Shown here one piece after another: positions 21,770 through 32,599 of a stretch of 64,000 bases of DNA. The number at the start of each line of letters is the position of its first letter. The first letter of the stretch is position 1. The notes beneath the pieces are model-generated. The model saw only the letters and a program-made list of their open reading frames with translations. It had not been told where the DNA came from and did not search any database. Origin of the DNA: Glossina fuscipes (Eukaryota; Arthropoda; Insecta; Diptera; Glossinidae); NCBI RefSeq assembly GCF_014805625.2, contig NW_023998440.1:2578993-2642992 (forward strand). The letters are read 5' to 3'. The translations under genes were made by a program, and so were the position numbers.

Positions 21770-22060
21770 AAAGCTTTGTTTATTTCTTTGCCAAGTTCAA
21801 TTCTGTTCATTAACATGGTCTTCTTCAAGAATGATGCATTCACTTCAAGCTTTCTAGATCCATTGATAGTAGCCTTCAAAGTGCACTTCATTTTCCACAA
21901 TGATATCATTCTATGATGCAAAGCTATTTCCTTACAGTGTCGTCGTTTCTCGTTTTGTCAACTGATAATAGTCACGGCGGATTAGAGCGGGAAAACGCGG
22001 CGGGTAAGGCAGCAGATCGAACTTCCATTCATGCACTGTGCCGTCGGTGAAGTCATCGAC
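21770..22060 (-). pseudogene. Degenerate mariner-family transposase, C-terminal part
   Basis: The minus strand reads EWKFDLLPYPPRFPALIRRD followed by YYQLTKR, matching the mariner block LLPHPPYSPDLAPSDYYLF. After stops and shifts comes NDIIVENEVHFEGYYQW and SECIILEEDHVNEQN, matching the C-terminal region (NEEVI...AYFE...CI.L.GDYVE). Order and spacing fit a mariner end. Several stops and the mutated SPD motif show it is dead. No N-terminal part or inverted repeats were found nearby. Confidence 0.55.
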
Positions 22061-22188
22061 TTGTTTCTCGGTATATTTATTCCGCAGTAAGCAAACTCGT
22101 CATCAAAATTTCTCATGTCTAAAAGTTGATTCAGTAGGACTCTGCTTTATCTCCAACTTCAATTATTCAGTGTGCCTCCAACCACTAT

Positions 22189-22473
22189 TTGGTGAAACTT
22201 AACGATATTTTCGTCAATGGCTACAACTTTTTGCTTTCCCGAACATTCATCGCTACACAAGCTGGTATGGCGCAACCAAATCCTCTGTCGATAGTCAATT
22301 TCCTTCCCATTCGCGCATCAGTTCACTCAGACTACGCGTATAAATTGACCCGCGCTTATACAAAGGAAATATTCCATATCTCTTTTGGACAAATGCAGCA
22401 CTCTTCGTATTCACTTCGCCGCAATGTAGCTGTTCTGCGCGGTAGCGATCTGCGGAACAAAGTGCCGCACTAG
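22189..22473 (+). CDS. Hypothetical ORF, 94 aa, doubtful
   Basis: A plus-strand ORF in a locally GC-richer patch, reading FIATQAGMAQPNPLSIVNFL and later KEIFHISFGQMQHSSYSLRR. Composition is protein-like but no family is recognised and there is no splice support. It directly abuts the mariner relic, so it may be part of a larger decayed repeat. Confidence 0.2.
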   Translation: MVKLNDIFVNGYNFLLSRTFIATQAGMAQPNPLSIVNFLPIRASVHSDYAYKLTRAYTKEIFHISFGQMQHSSYSLRRNVAVLRGSDLRNKVPH

Positions 22474-22779
22474 CTGGTTTTTGCCCTTATTGGACTTGGT
22501 AAATATCTCAGCCTGCTTCAACCGCGTCACTGATATCCTATAGGTTTATGTAGAAATCTGCTATTCATTCATGTGATATTTTTGCTTTAATTTACAAAAT
22601 TAAATTACATGTATATATTATAAGAAGAAGAATAGAAACAAGTATTTTGACTTTACGAAATGGAAATAAATTTATAATAATTTTTACGCCTGACTACATC
22701 GCTCTATATCTCTCTCTAGCACCAGTAGGCATCTTTTTCGTTTACTCTTTTTAATTATGTTGACATACATTTTTAAACC

Positions 22780-23555
22780 TATTACCGAAGAATGAGGGGT
22801 ATATTCATTTTGTCAAAATGTTTGCAACGCTCAGTAAGACGCTGCAGAGACTCCACAAAATTTGTATGTGTATTCTTAATGAGCCTCCAATTCTAAATCG
22901 ATCTAAGCAAGTCAGTCGGTTTGTCTGTTGGGTTATCTGTCTGTGTAATGTCTGCTATAAATTCTCTTGGACCCAAAAATGAATCTACCGACTTCAAGTT
23001 ACGAAGAAACATTAATAGTTCTTCCACGCACGTTGGTATCAAAACTGGACCAAATCGATTAAGGGACACGCATACAATTATGCGAAAAATGAGAACATAT
23101 TTGGTTTTCAAAACATGCAAAAAGTTGGTTTTTTGCCCATTACTCATTACCTACAGCAAATAAATGTACAATAATATGGACCATGCCTTAGGACCATTAG
23201 TTAGTAGCAAATGGAAAAAATTGACCACACCTATCCACGCCTGGTGTATCAAAATTTAATTCTCTATTCAGTGCCTTTATAACGTGAAGAAACAAGCTTC
23301 AAAAACTCCAAAAAATGTATAAATTCTCGGAGAGTTTCAAATTTGGAATGCACCTTAACATGTTAATCTGGTCGAAGGACACGCGTGCGACACCCACACG
23401 CCAGCGCGACAAAAGGTATTATTTTGAAAATAGAAACAACCAGCCACACCCACTCGATGTTATAGAGCATGAAAATTTAGTTCTTTTGCTTCTTTTATCT
23501 TTTATCTTCGGTTACGGTGATGGGTTTAAGATAATTCAGTCACGACCGAATACCA
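22780..23555 (+). repeat. DINE-1/INE-1-like Helitron element, family A
   Basis: Blocks in order: ATTACCGAAGAATGAGGGGT, TATATTCATTTTGTCAAAAT, TTTGCAACGCTCAG, TCTAAATCGATCTAAGC with a GTCGGTTTGTCTGTTG tract, TGGACCAAATCGATTAAGGG, CCACACCTATCCACGCC, and an end GGTGATGGGTTTAAG followed by the near-palindrome ATTCAGTCACGACCGAAT. This is the order of INE-1-type elements of flies, which are non-autonomous Helitrons. It has no coding capacity; ORFs inside are artefacts. Confidence 0.65.
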
Positions 23556-23689
23556 TTCCGATTTGTTTACATTTCCAATTAATAACTACAAAAGAGTACA
23601 AGCTTCTAAGGGAATCTCATTGGCGAAGGACGCTTTCAAATCTTTGCATTCCTAATTATTCACCTTAATTATTCATTTTTTTAATTAGT

Positions 23690-23845
23690 GATTGTCTACA
23701 TATTTTGCAAATAAACGTACAAAGTGTGGATTTAAAGGTTGCCGGATAGCTTAGATCATATGCTCGGTTGCATTGAAAACTCTTGAGATTTAGACTTGCG
23801 ACCTTTGAGTTGCTAGTCGCGACTCTTCGCCTAATGGGCCATTAT
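23690..23845 (-). repeat. tRNA-derived SINE, GCCGGATAGCTTAG-tail subfamily
   Basis: It shares TTTAAAGGTTGCCGGATAGC and CTACATATTTTGCAAATAAA with the copy at 4815-5005. The tRNA-like half near 23785-23840 is more mutated (GAGATTTAGACTTGCG in place of GAGATTTGAACTCGC). Confidence 0.65.
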
Positions 23846-24799
23846 TAATGGGAAATTATATAACGTAGTATATAATGTCGACATAAAGACGACATAGCTT
23901 ACGGCCTCAAATTAAACTTCACAAATGTGCAAGTAGCGAAGTCTTCGTTATTTTTGTTAATTTGCGTATGAATGATGTTCTTCAGGCGGACATAAGTTCC
24001 GTTTACTTTAGGCTAAAGATTGGAACAAAGAAATTCAACGAAACGCGATTAAAATAACTTTAATTGAAAGGCAAGCGAGTATGCTGTGGATAGAGGACCA
24101 CTGAACAGTAGATATATGCACCTGAAGGCGATACTTTCATTTGGAAAATCACGTAGAAATAAGGCTTTGTTTCTTTTCTCCTCTTTAAACTGATATACAA
24201 GCACTCTGCTCGTTAGTAAAAATTGCTCTCTCTTTTACGAAAACATTATTTACACAAAACTGCCTCGAAAATTTCTTTCTATAATTATTTCAAAAATAAA
24301 GTAAGATAAATGCGCATTATGTAATGTCTGCAGCTTAACTACGGTTGCACTTTTTTAAACCTTACCCGCAATGATTAGACTTTCAAAGGTCATCACCGAA
24401 CAAAATTTATTGTTTAATAAAATAAATGAAGTAAAATCCAATTAATTTATGATTTTTTTGCACATTCAAAAACTTTCCAAAACTAAAAATGAACAAATCA
24501 CGAGTACACATAAACTTACAATTTTGTCGATGTGACAAAGACAAAAAAATTGAAGGACGCAAACAACTTCCACAGCCTATGGAAACGATTAACCAAAATA
24601 AAGAAAATGTGTTAAATAATTCCGCAAACTATCGATTGCGACACTTTCTACAGTCATGGTAAGCAACGCGTAACTTTATCTAATGCAACGATGTGCAATG
24701 ATTACGATTTTTTTTTTTCGTATGTTACTATACCGTACAGAACTTGTGGTACAAGAGTGTTTCGCAGAAAGACTTGAGACGAACCCCCCTTTTACTGTA

Positions 24800-25230
24800 T
24801 CAATCAATTCATGATCACTTTCTAAATTGATAGAAGCTTCCGTTCCGTTCGTCAACGAGGTGCACTGATCTGTTTTGGCCCAAAGATGGACGCGAACCAA
24901 TTTTTCGTCCCCTCGTTTATTAGAACAACTCTAGAGTGGCGTATGGTGTTGAATAGTGAGCCGTTGCCCACTATAGTGTTTTTGTTTGCTTATTTATTTT
25001 CAGTTTTTGCTTATTTATTTTCAGTTTCCAATGGATGGTTTTCGAATAAGTCGTTCCTTTTTAAATTAGCTTTTTTCAGAAAATTCATAGAAGAAAAAAA
25101 CTATAGTTTTCCGATACTTATCACGCCCTCAGTTCGTGGACGTATGTAATGCGCAGGAGAGCTTAAGATCCATCCCGGTTTAAGCCTGTTTGTCTGCCTG
25201 TTTGCAGGTCGCAATTGGTGAAGCTCTCTG
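24800..25230 (+). repeat. Helitron-like repeats, family B, fragmentary
   Basis: Two junctions with the family B signature occur: TAGTGAGCCGTTGCCCACTATAGTG near 24955-24985 (3' hairpin end) and CTGTTTGTCTGCCTGTTTGCAGGTCGC near 25188 (internal GTCTG tract). Between them lies a 20-base tandem duplication of TTTTGCTTATTTATTTTCAG at about 24986-25025. Confidence 0.45.
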
Positions 25231-25616
25231 AAAGTGAATCTTGGAAACCAAGTCTACTAAATAGTCTATTAAATATTTTACGACTACCGAGTAGTGTTTT
25301 TTATTTGTTTTGCATTGATATCGAAAGGCCTTTGCACGCCTTCCATTGTATAAAAATTATTGTCAAAAATCAATTCTCGAATTTATCTAACATTAACGTC
25401 CTATTTAAATTTCTTTTGAAGCATTTTCTTTAAATCTTAAATGTCCATCTTTACTTTCTGATTTTTATGGAAACATTTACTTAAAATATAAAAAAACAAC
25501 GCGTGCTCCAATACTTTTGCTCACTGGGAATGATTGCGAAAACTTTATTACTTTCTTTACTTAAAATTGCTAACGCGATGATTAAAATGTAAAACAAGTC
25601 AGGTTCAAAAAAGTGA

Positions 25617-25649
25617 TCATAAATACGCTGCGTTTACATGATCTTTGTA
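25617..25649 (-). CDS. Possible terminal exon, 10 codons
   Basis: The acceptor GACTTTTTATTTTCAG is followed by YKDHVNAAYL and TGA. The polypyrimidine tract is strong, but so short a tail can arise by chance. Confidence 0.2.
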   Translation of the reverse strand, partial: YKDHVNAAYL

Positions 25650-26529
25650 CTGAAAATAAAAAGTCAAATGTGAAGAAGAAAACCAGCCATGAAATCGACC
25701 TTCTGTCAAGAAATTGCAACCGATGTTTAAGTCAAGAAAATGCAAACGCAATGACGAATGAATTTTAATAGCAATCATAAAACATAAACAATTATGCCAA
25801 CAACATATCACTGTGTGCGAAACGAATCTGCAAAGCGCAGACACTAATGAGCAAAATTTAGCAAACATATTAGTTACATAAATACATATATATTGCCAGT
25901 GTTCAACTGAATGAACGCATTTCTGGCTTAAGTTGACTAATCTTGAGATCTCGTCCATTCAAGCAAAGCGTAAATTGAGTTTCGCGATTAAAGTCGCGGA
26001 ACACAGTGGCTGTGTTTCAACAATCGGAATAAAACTAGAGTTATCTTGATTGTTGATTTGATCGAAATATATCTTCTTTGTTATTTACCTCGACCTTATA
26101 TAACGCAATAAATTTAATAGAAATTCTTATGTTGACAAAATGTGGAGTGTGAGAAAATTCTTATGCGACAACGCTTATGCTAGTGTTATATATAACGGAT
26201 GCTTAGAATACAAAATAATGCGCGATGGTAAACAATGAATTATGGCGGAACGATAATACTACAATATATATATATATAATATGATCAATCAATGAACATG
26301 AATCAGAGAGAAACGAGGACATAGAAAGAGCTAAGAATAAAGCCGCAGCGGGGTAGAAGAGTGCCAAGCCGATAAGTGTTACGCCTTTACCGGCTGAGTT
26401 GAGAAGCATTTTGCAAGTATAACAAGCAAAATGGCAAAGTATGTAGAAGCTCTTCCTGTATAATGAGTGCAATGTGATCGTAGCACAAGATCAAACACAT
26501 TATTCCAATCAGAACAAAGGCAATCTTAC

Positions 26530-26556
26530 CTCAGACTCCATGTAGTTGACTTAACT
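26530..26556 (-). CDS. Candidate 27-base microexon
   Basis: On the minus strand ATATTTTTCTTCCTAG precedes 27 bases that end CTGAG|GTAAGA, so both splice sites are strong. One frame is open (VKSTTWSL), and an ATG within could start MESE. Length divisible by three would keep the frame. It may be a coding microexon, a 5' leader exon with a start codon, or chance. Confidence 0.3.
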
Positions 26557-26989
26557 CTAGGAAGAAAAATATTTGGAAAATATAAAATATTGAACGTAAA
26601 TCGAATATAGGCAGAGGGTCACTACTTATGCTCCCAAGTGAAAGAAATACTGTGAAGTTTTTTGTCACTATATGGTGCTGGGAATCATGTGTCAGACAAC
26701 ACTTAAGCGTTTTTGAATGGTGATATTTCAAAACGTTTTGTACCTCGTTAATCATCAAAAATTGCATTCGTGCAAAATGAGTCAAATTTCCAAGAAAAAA
26801 ATGCTCGACATTTTGAAAACGATGAAAATGCTACCTAAGCACTAGCAAAATTTCCTACGCTTCTGGTCAGGATGCTTTATCAAGCGCGACAGCATACGTG
26901 CGTGGCTGCCAACTTTTATTCTGAAAGTATTCATGTCAACAACGAGCTTCGCACTGCCGGAAAAAGTAATAAAATCACTTGCGCAAAGT

Positions 26990-27085
26990 CCTTTGTTGTT
27001 TATCCCATATATCCGTAGGGTGGTGTAGAGTAAGAGTAATTGTAAGCCGTGGCCGACTATAGTGTTCTTTGCTTGTTTTAACATA
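26990..27085 (+). repeat. 3' end of a family B Helitron-like repeat
   Basis: GGGTGGTGTAGAGTAAGAGT then AAGCCGTGGCCGACTATAGT and TTCTTTGCTTGTTTT match the 3' ends at 32540-32590 and 52990-53050. The complementary GGCCGTGGCCGACT-type core gives the 3' hairpin. Confidence 0.55.
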
Positions 27086-27099
27086 TATTTCTAGAGAAC

Positions 27100-28130
27100 A
27101 AAAATTATTGCTTTATTATTGCCCATCACTGTACATGATGTATTAGATTGCAGGCTTACGTTTTCCTATTTATTTATTTTCTCTTTCTCAGCTAAGAAGG
27201 TCACGTGTCACTTGTAAAAATTATAAGTAATCAGAGTGGACAAATTTTTAGATACCTGCACGAAATCATGGTTTCTTTTTAATTAAACAACAAACAAGAC
27301 TTGCATCCAACACTGCAACGTATACGAAGTAATAATTACATCCAGTTGTTAGCAAAAACTTTAAACATTTATCGTTATTTTATCGTCATTTCATCATCAT
27401 CATCATCATCATCATCATGTACAAGTAATTACGCATTTTATTATGACCATCAAATTCAGAGAAGTCTATAAACGTATATGGGGTAAAATATCCCACCTTC
27501 AACAAGAACTTTATTTTTCTTTTTCTCTCTTGCTTTTTCCATGAGTGGCTAAACAGGCCATGCGTGCATTTAAATCCTGAATCAATCCCAGATTATATAT
27601 GCAGCCTTAAGTAGATATTTTAATACAAATGTAATACAACGTATGGTAAACAAAACCAGATTTCCTTAAAGCCGGCACATTTATGCTTATTGTGAAATGA
27701 AAATGAAAACGAAAACGAAAATCGACATTGTCTTCAAGATAGAGCGCAAATAAAAATATCTTCATCATTAGCTGTTTAGATAGCAAAAATTATTTTGCCG
27801 GCAAACACAGCACTATATCAATGCGTCAAACTTCATTACGAGCATTGCTTTGCAAAATTTTTATATCAAGATCAAAACTAGCCGATTATTAACAAAGTTA
27901 AAAGCCATGTAAACGAAACTAAATACAAGTTTCTTTCTCAGCTACTCATGAAAATGTTCTACAAGCGATCAAATAAGAGAAATTGTATGCAGCTCACGAC
28001 GAATCTTTCAATGCTCTTCTCACTTTTATGCTCAAGAAAGTCGGCTATAGTAACAGGTTTCATTAGCGAAATAGAGATAAATCGAATTGAACTTATTTCA
28101 CTTAAGAGAAAAAATTAACATAGGCTATGG
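27100..28130. other. No supported gene; (TCA)n microsatellite at 27391-27418
   Basis: AT-rich. The only definite features are a TCATCATCA repeat of about nine units and a short GAAAACGAAAACGAAAATCG tract at 27705. Confidence 0.6.
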
Positions 28131-28139
28131 TATTAAGTG

Positions 28140-28480
28140 TGTCCTTCATTAAAATGTAACTTTTATACCCTACCCCACTTGCTGTACACTGGCATATTAG
28201 GTTTGTGCGGGAGAACGCAACACCCAGAAGGACTTGGGATAGAGCCGCCATTTATTACACTGATGTAACTATGTCTATCCGCCTGTCCGTCTGTCCGTCT
28301 TATTTTCTTGTGTTTTGATGAAATTCGCTGCACTGACCTAGTTTGGGCCAACGGTGATTACTATTAGAAATGTTTTAGATGGGACCACTTTTTCGACCGC
28401 TTCCCGTACAACGTTTTACTTTAAGGAATCGTTATATGAATAACTGTAGAGCGGCTATAAAATTACAGTTTGTTCAATGC
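28140..28480 (+). repeat. Family B Helitron-like repeat, 5' part
   Basis: It begins TTTTATACCCTACCCCACTT, then TAGGTTTGTGCGGGAGAACG, the tract CTATCCGCCTGTCCGTCTGT, and GGGACCACTTTTTCGACCGC. The same blocks recur at 60500-60750 and 52590-52780. Confidence 0.6.
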
Positions 28481-28599
28481 ATTTGCTACCAGGGTACCTT
28501 AGGAGAAACATACCTCGCAGCTCAAACGTTTTTCGCGATTATATGATATCAACTGAAATAGGTTTTACGTATGCGTATGTAAAGCCTTCTAAAACAATA

Positions 28600-29060
28600 C
28601 AATAAACGTTTTTTTTAAACTGGCATACATACGAGACGTCGGCCCATGTATATGTGACGTGTGGTAGCGAAGGACTTAAAAGAATTTCATTCCTTTTTAT
28701 CCTTCTATATAGAAAGCTTAGATTAACTGACAAACCACACCCGATAGTTATAATCCGCTTCTCTTCATTCCTGTTAAGATAGGCGCACAAATAAATTTTG
28801 TGCATTTTTTTGATAAAATTGAGATTTATTTCAAAATACTTCTTGTGGGCCATCGGGCCCTCTTCGCATGTCTTCAAATTCGCAGAAAAAGCTGATCTCG
28901 TAAATACAGCTGCATTGATCTGAACCAGTGGTAAACCGAAAAAGACAGGTCTGGAGAATACGCCCCAATGGAGATGTGTTCCCAGCCGAAATTGAAGATT
29001 ATTTCCTGAGTTGCTTTTGCTGGAGACAGCACCGTCCCTTCACATCTTCATTTACGGCGA
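28600..29060 (-). pseudogene. Degenerate mariner-family transposase, mauritiana-like C-terminus
   Basis: The minus strand near 29010-28880 reads FNFGWEHISIGAYSPDLSFS then VYHWFRSMQLYLRDQLFL. This matches the mariner block with W-E-x-L-P-H-x-x-YSPDLAPSDYHLF-x-SM-x-x-x-L-x-x-Q-x-F. YSPDL is preserved and the second catalytic Asp region is mutated (LSFSVYHW). The next ORF (from 28877: MKTCEEGPMAHKKYFE) aligns loosely with the following K-x-W-L-D-E-W segment. Frame breaks exclude function. The residue pattern resembles the mauritiana subfamily more than the relic at 51 kb does. Confidence 0.55.
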
Positions 29061-29215
29061 ACGGGAATTTCTTTACAAGTAAAACTTATATCTAAGCTTA
29101 CTGTAGATGAGATGAAGTTAAGAAAGAAATGAACGCGTCATGTGCGTTTTATGAAGCAACATATTTTAATTTACAAAGTTCACAAAGTACACTTAATATT
29201 AGCTGCCTTGCTTAC

Positions 29216-29385
29216 CTGATTTTAAGGATCGTAATGACGCTTGTAAATGCAAATCTACCATAACTGCAAATGTAGTAAGGAAGACCGTAAAACTTGACCG
29301 TGTACTGCACCGTATATTGATTGAGACCCTATCTAATGGAATATTGGTTCTAAAATATCGTTTTACCGGAAAGGTGAATCTAAAA
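29216..29385 (-). CDS. Candidate internal exon with branch point, unrecognised
   Basis: On the minus strand TATACTAACC (branch-point-like, at 29402-29411) precedes TACTTATTCAAG. A 170-base segment then ends at a strong donor TCAG|GTAAGC (29216). Exactly one frame is open, reading RFTFPVKRYFRTNIPLDRVS, INIRCSTRSSFTVFLTTFAV and MVDLHLQASLRSLKSG. Alternating hydrophobic and polar residues suggest beta structure. The family is not recognised. Confidence 0.35.
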
Positions 29386-29608
29386 CTTGAATAAGTAGCA
29401 CGGTTAGTATAATAAGGCAAAGATTTTTAAGAGTGGCTTGTTATTGAAGTTAAAAATGCAATGATTGGTTAAAGCGTAATATAGAGCTCTGATGATATTT
29501 TCTCAATCGATATTAGTGATTTTTCTGGCGAGCTTGTAACGGCCAGTAGCCAATGAAAAATTCAACAGTAGGCATAGATGTACGCTCCGTAAAATAATGT
29601 CAAGGACT

Positions 29609-29818
29609 TTATAAAACCACTTTAGATCCCAAAAGCGCTGCGTGTCCATGAATATACAGCTCCAGTTTGGCAACCGGAAGCGAAGTAGTTCGAGGTAGTT
29701 TCGTGGTGAATGTAAACAATCCTAATATTAAATATTTACCCTTCCACACACGAGAAGGTACGATTCGTACGGATATCCAGGGGTGATGGTTCGTGTATCT
29801 TAACATCTCTCGATCCAC
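29609..29818 (-). CDS. Coding-like ORF upstream of the candidate exon, doubtful
   Basis: Minus-strand ORF reading HHPWISVRIVPSRVWKGKYL then LPVAKLELYIHGHAALLGSK, also beta-like in pattern. No matching splice pair to the exon at 29385 was found. It may be a neighbouring exon or chance. Confidence 0.2.
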   Translation of the reverse strand: MDREMLRYTNHHPWISVRIVPSRVWKGKYLILGLFTFTTKLPRTTSLPVAKLELYIHGHAALLGSKVVL

Positions 29819-29932
29819 TAAAGATATGATAATTTCATAATCTACCTGACCACTCTAATATGTCGGACAAGCGCAATAACGAATTGAACATTCCTGTTTC
29901 CTCTACTGTGTGTGCGCTGGTGATTACACTAA

Positions 29933-29956
29933 GCAACAACAACAACAACAACAACT
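29933..29956 (+). repeat. (CAA)n microsatellite
   Basis: About eight CAA/AAC units, a common simple repeat in fly introns. Confidence 0.85.
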
Positions 29957-29959
29957 AGA

Positions 29960-31110
29960 AAAACTGCTGTTTGTAAACAAAAGTTATGAAAAGAGTAAAA
30001 CATCTTCGGCCACCATCTGTTTAGCCGGCAGTGTACATATTCTGCATAAAGTTGCAGGAAATTGAGGTCATGTGCACGCATACGTAGAAATAGCTTTTTG
30101 CGATTGTCATCTTAACAAAATGTAGGTTATTATGCCATAATCACTATACTCTCTTTTCTATATAGAATGTATATCAAAAATAGTAAAATTCGTTACAAGC
30201 AAGCATAAAAACTATCCATGAATGGGAAATGGTTTTTCCACTATACAAATCTCTTACTAAATTTGCTTTACACACATTTTCTATACACAGGTTGTACATG
30301 TTCACATTTGTTCTCTATGTTGACCATTAAGGTGAATTAGGAGCTACACAAGAACAAACTATGTTTTCCTGCACATTATAAAAGGAATTCGTTGGAACAA
30401 ATAAATCATTTAAAATAAACGGTTTATCAAGTTTGACACAAATATTGAAACAATAGCATTTAGCTCAGCTTCGTACAATATAATTAACGGGCATATCTAG
30501 CACGTCTGAAGAATCCATTAAAATTATACAAGTATTTTTCTATTCGAAGACTTTTACAATTGATTTAAGATAAAAAGCTTTTAACTTAGCTAACAGCAAC
30601 AATGTAATCGTTTATCTTGACAAACCATTGTAGAAATGGTTATACAATCGGTACAAAAATACCGCAGTATTGTAAATTGCTTGAATTGAAAAAAATTACT
30701 GTGCAATTATCTTGCTGTAGCTATGAAAAACATTTGACGAAATCTTCCAATTACGCGTAGCACATGTGACCCATTATCTACATTTATACACTTTTTACTT
30801 AGAAAGTGGCTTTTACGCAAAGGAAGATAATGAAAAGAGCAACTGGCGCCAGGTAGGCCTAGTTCGCCCATTATTCATATCTGCTTGTGATTGCAATTAA
30901 AACATTGTCAAGCGAAATCGGGACAAACTTGTGAATAATTTAAAATTCTAGATCAATTATTCATCAATTAATTGCACGCAAAACACAATTGCTTTACATG
31001 ATGAAATTATTCACAATCTATATACATATATGTATATATATATATGTATTCCTGTCTATATACATATATGTTTTTCATGAAATATTTTGTGACATAAAAC
31101 ATGTAAAAAT
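29960..31110. other. No supported gene; palindromic AT repeat at 31019-31070
   Basis: AT-rich. TATATACATATATGTATATA is an AT-rich palindrome, with a second half-copy (CTATATACATATATG) 30 bases on. No coding signal was found. Confidence 0.55.
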
Positions 31111-31114
31111 GGCT

Positions 31115-32140
31115 TACTATTAAATACCCGACACCGCCCTACAGTTAGTTATTCATAGTAAGCTCTTCAAAGTAGATTCTTTTAGGGGAAGCCATTGAAA
31201 AAGTGGTTCAATCCTCACCATTTTCAATAGCATTCGAAACACGGCGAAAAAAGGCAGTGTGCCGGTATCTCCAAATAAACCCGCTTAGAGTCGCTTTGTA
31301 AATTGATCGGCCCAGAACCTATCGACTCAAAAGCATTTTCTGAATCGATATAAGCAGGTCTGTAAATCTGTCTGCCTGTCTGTTTATTTGTCGTACGTAA
31401 ATTTGTGTTCAATATACAGGTCGGAATTTTCGAGATATTTTGATGAAATTTCATATAAACATTCTTACGAGAACTGAACCTTTATATGGTGAAAAGGTAC
31501 AATTTTCAGTATTTGATGATGAAAACGGGTTCATAATAGTAAATTGACGAACAAGTTAACCTTATCCAATTTGGACCACGTAGGTCTAATTTTCCGATAC
31601 CACCGCATTTGAGGATTCGCAGGAAATGTAAACCCTTATATGCCAAATTGCCAATGTTTTATGATAAAAACTTGTTTTTGGTAATAACTTGATATAAAAA
31701 TTAAGCGGATGAAATTGGAACCACGTAGGTCTAATTCCTGTGCTCCACTCCATATATGATTTTTCATGAAAAATGTTTGCTTTTCAATATTTTACGATAA
31801 AAACTGGTCTGGCAACAAATTAACAGTACGGAATTACATCTTATAGGAAAGCAAGCTTTTGCATGTAGAGAGAGTATAAGTTCCATTCTTCTGTAACGGA
31901 AATTGCAATACAATAACATTTTTGGGGAGTAAATTAAGTTTGCCCAATTTGGATCGCGTCGTATGATGTTTTGGGAGTCCTAAAGTACGCTTTTGCCTGA
32001 AAATATTGTGTAATGTGACGTACAGACGGACAAACCAGCTTAGATCGATTCAGAGTTGTTTTCTAAATTATTTTCCAAACAGATCGGGGTAATAAAAGGT
32101 AGGCCTGTCTCAAGTGCTTCAGGGTGTTATATACATCCGC
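31115..32140 (+). repeat. Family B Helitron-like repeat and related GTCTG-tract element
   Basis: The 5' end CCCGACACCGCCCTACAGTT at about 31125, GCAGGTCTGTAAATCTGTCT at 31350, repeated CGTAGGTCTAATTTTCCGAT and CGTAGGTCTAATTCCTGTGC (31580 and 31722), and the end CAGGGTGTTATATACATCCG at about 32120. The last block matches 15400-15416. It is the longest copy of this type here. Confidence 0.5.
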
Positions 32141-32399
32141 ATAAACTTAATACACCCTGTACACAAATAGACCAATGCTGTCATTTAGAATAGTTTTTCA
32201 GAAGTACGTAATGCACAACACTCCCCAACTAGTTTATAAAGTTCTTTTAACCGATTAATATTTATTATAATTCTCTCTACGAACATGTAGTTCAAATAAT
32301 AATTTCGATGTTTACACCATTCACCCCTTGTGCCACAAGGACTTCAGATAGGTCCATCTCTTAGTATATTGTTGAATTTACAATCAACAACAACAACAA

Positions 32400-32590
32400 T
32401 TTTCTGTATAACTTTCTGAATCAATCTATACTTGTCTGTCTATCTGTCCTTCTGCTAACTGCCATTGTATTCATGTGTGCAACGTACAGGTCGCAAATTT
32501 TTGAGATTTTTTGATTAAATTTGGTCTAATAAGTAGTGTAGAGTATCTAATGGTCGGCCTTGCTCGGCTATAATATTCTTACTAGTTTCT
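32400..32590 (+). repeat. Family B Helitron-like repeat, 3' end
   Basis: ACTTGTCTGTCTATCTGTCC is followed by GTACAGGTCGCAAATTTTTG and the 3' end AGTATCTAATGGTCGGCCTT then GCTCGGCTATAATATTC. The core GGTCGGCCTTGCTCGGCTAT resembles the hairpin end of INE-1 (TAGTCGAGGTACTCGACTA type). Confidence 0.6.
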
Positions 32591-32599
32591 TTGAGAATA

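Noticed and set aside
22921..23163. ORF of 80 aa inside a repeat
   Set aside because: It lies wholly in a family A Helitron-like element; similar frames recur in other copies by shared non-coding sequence.
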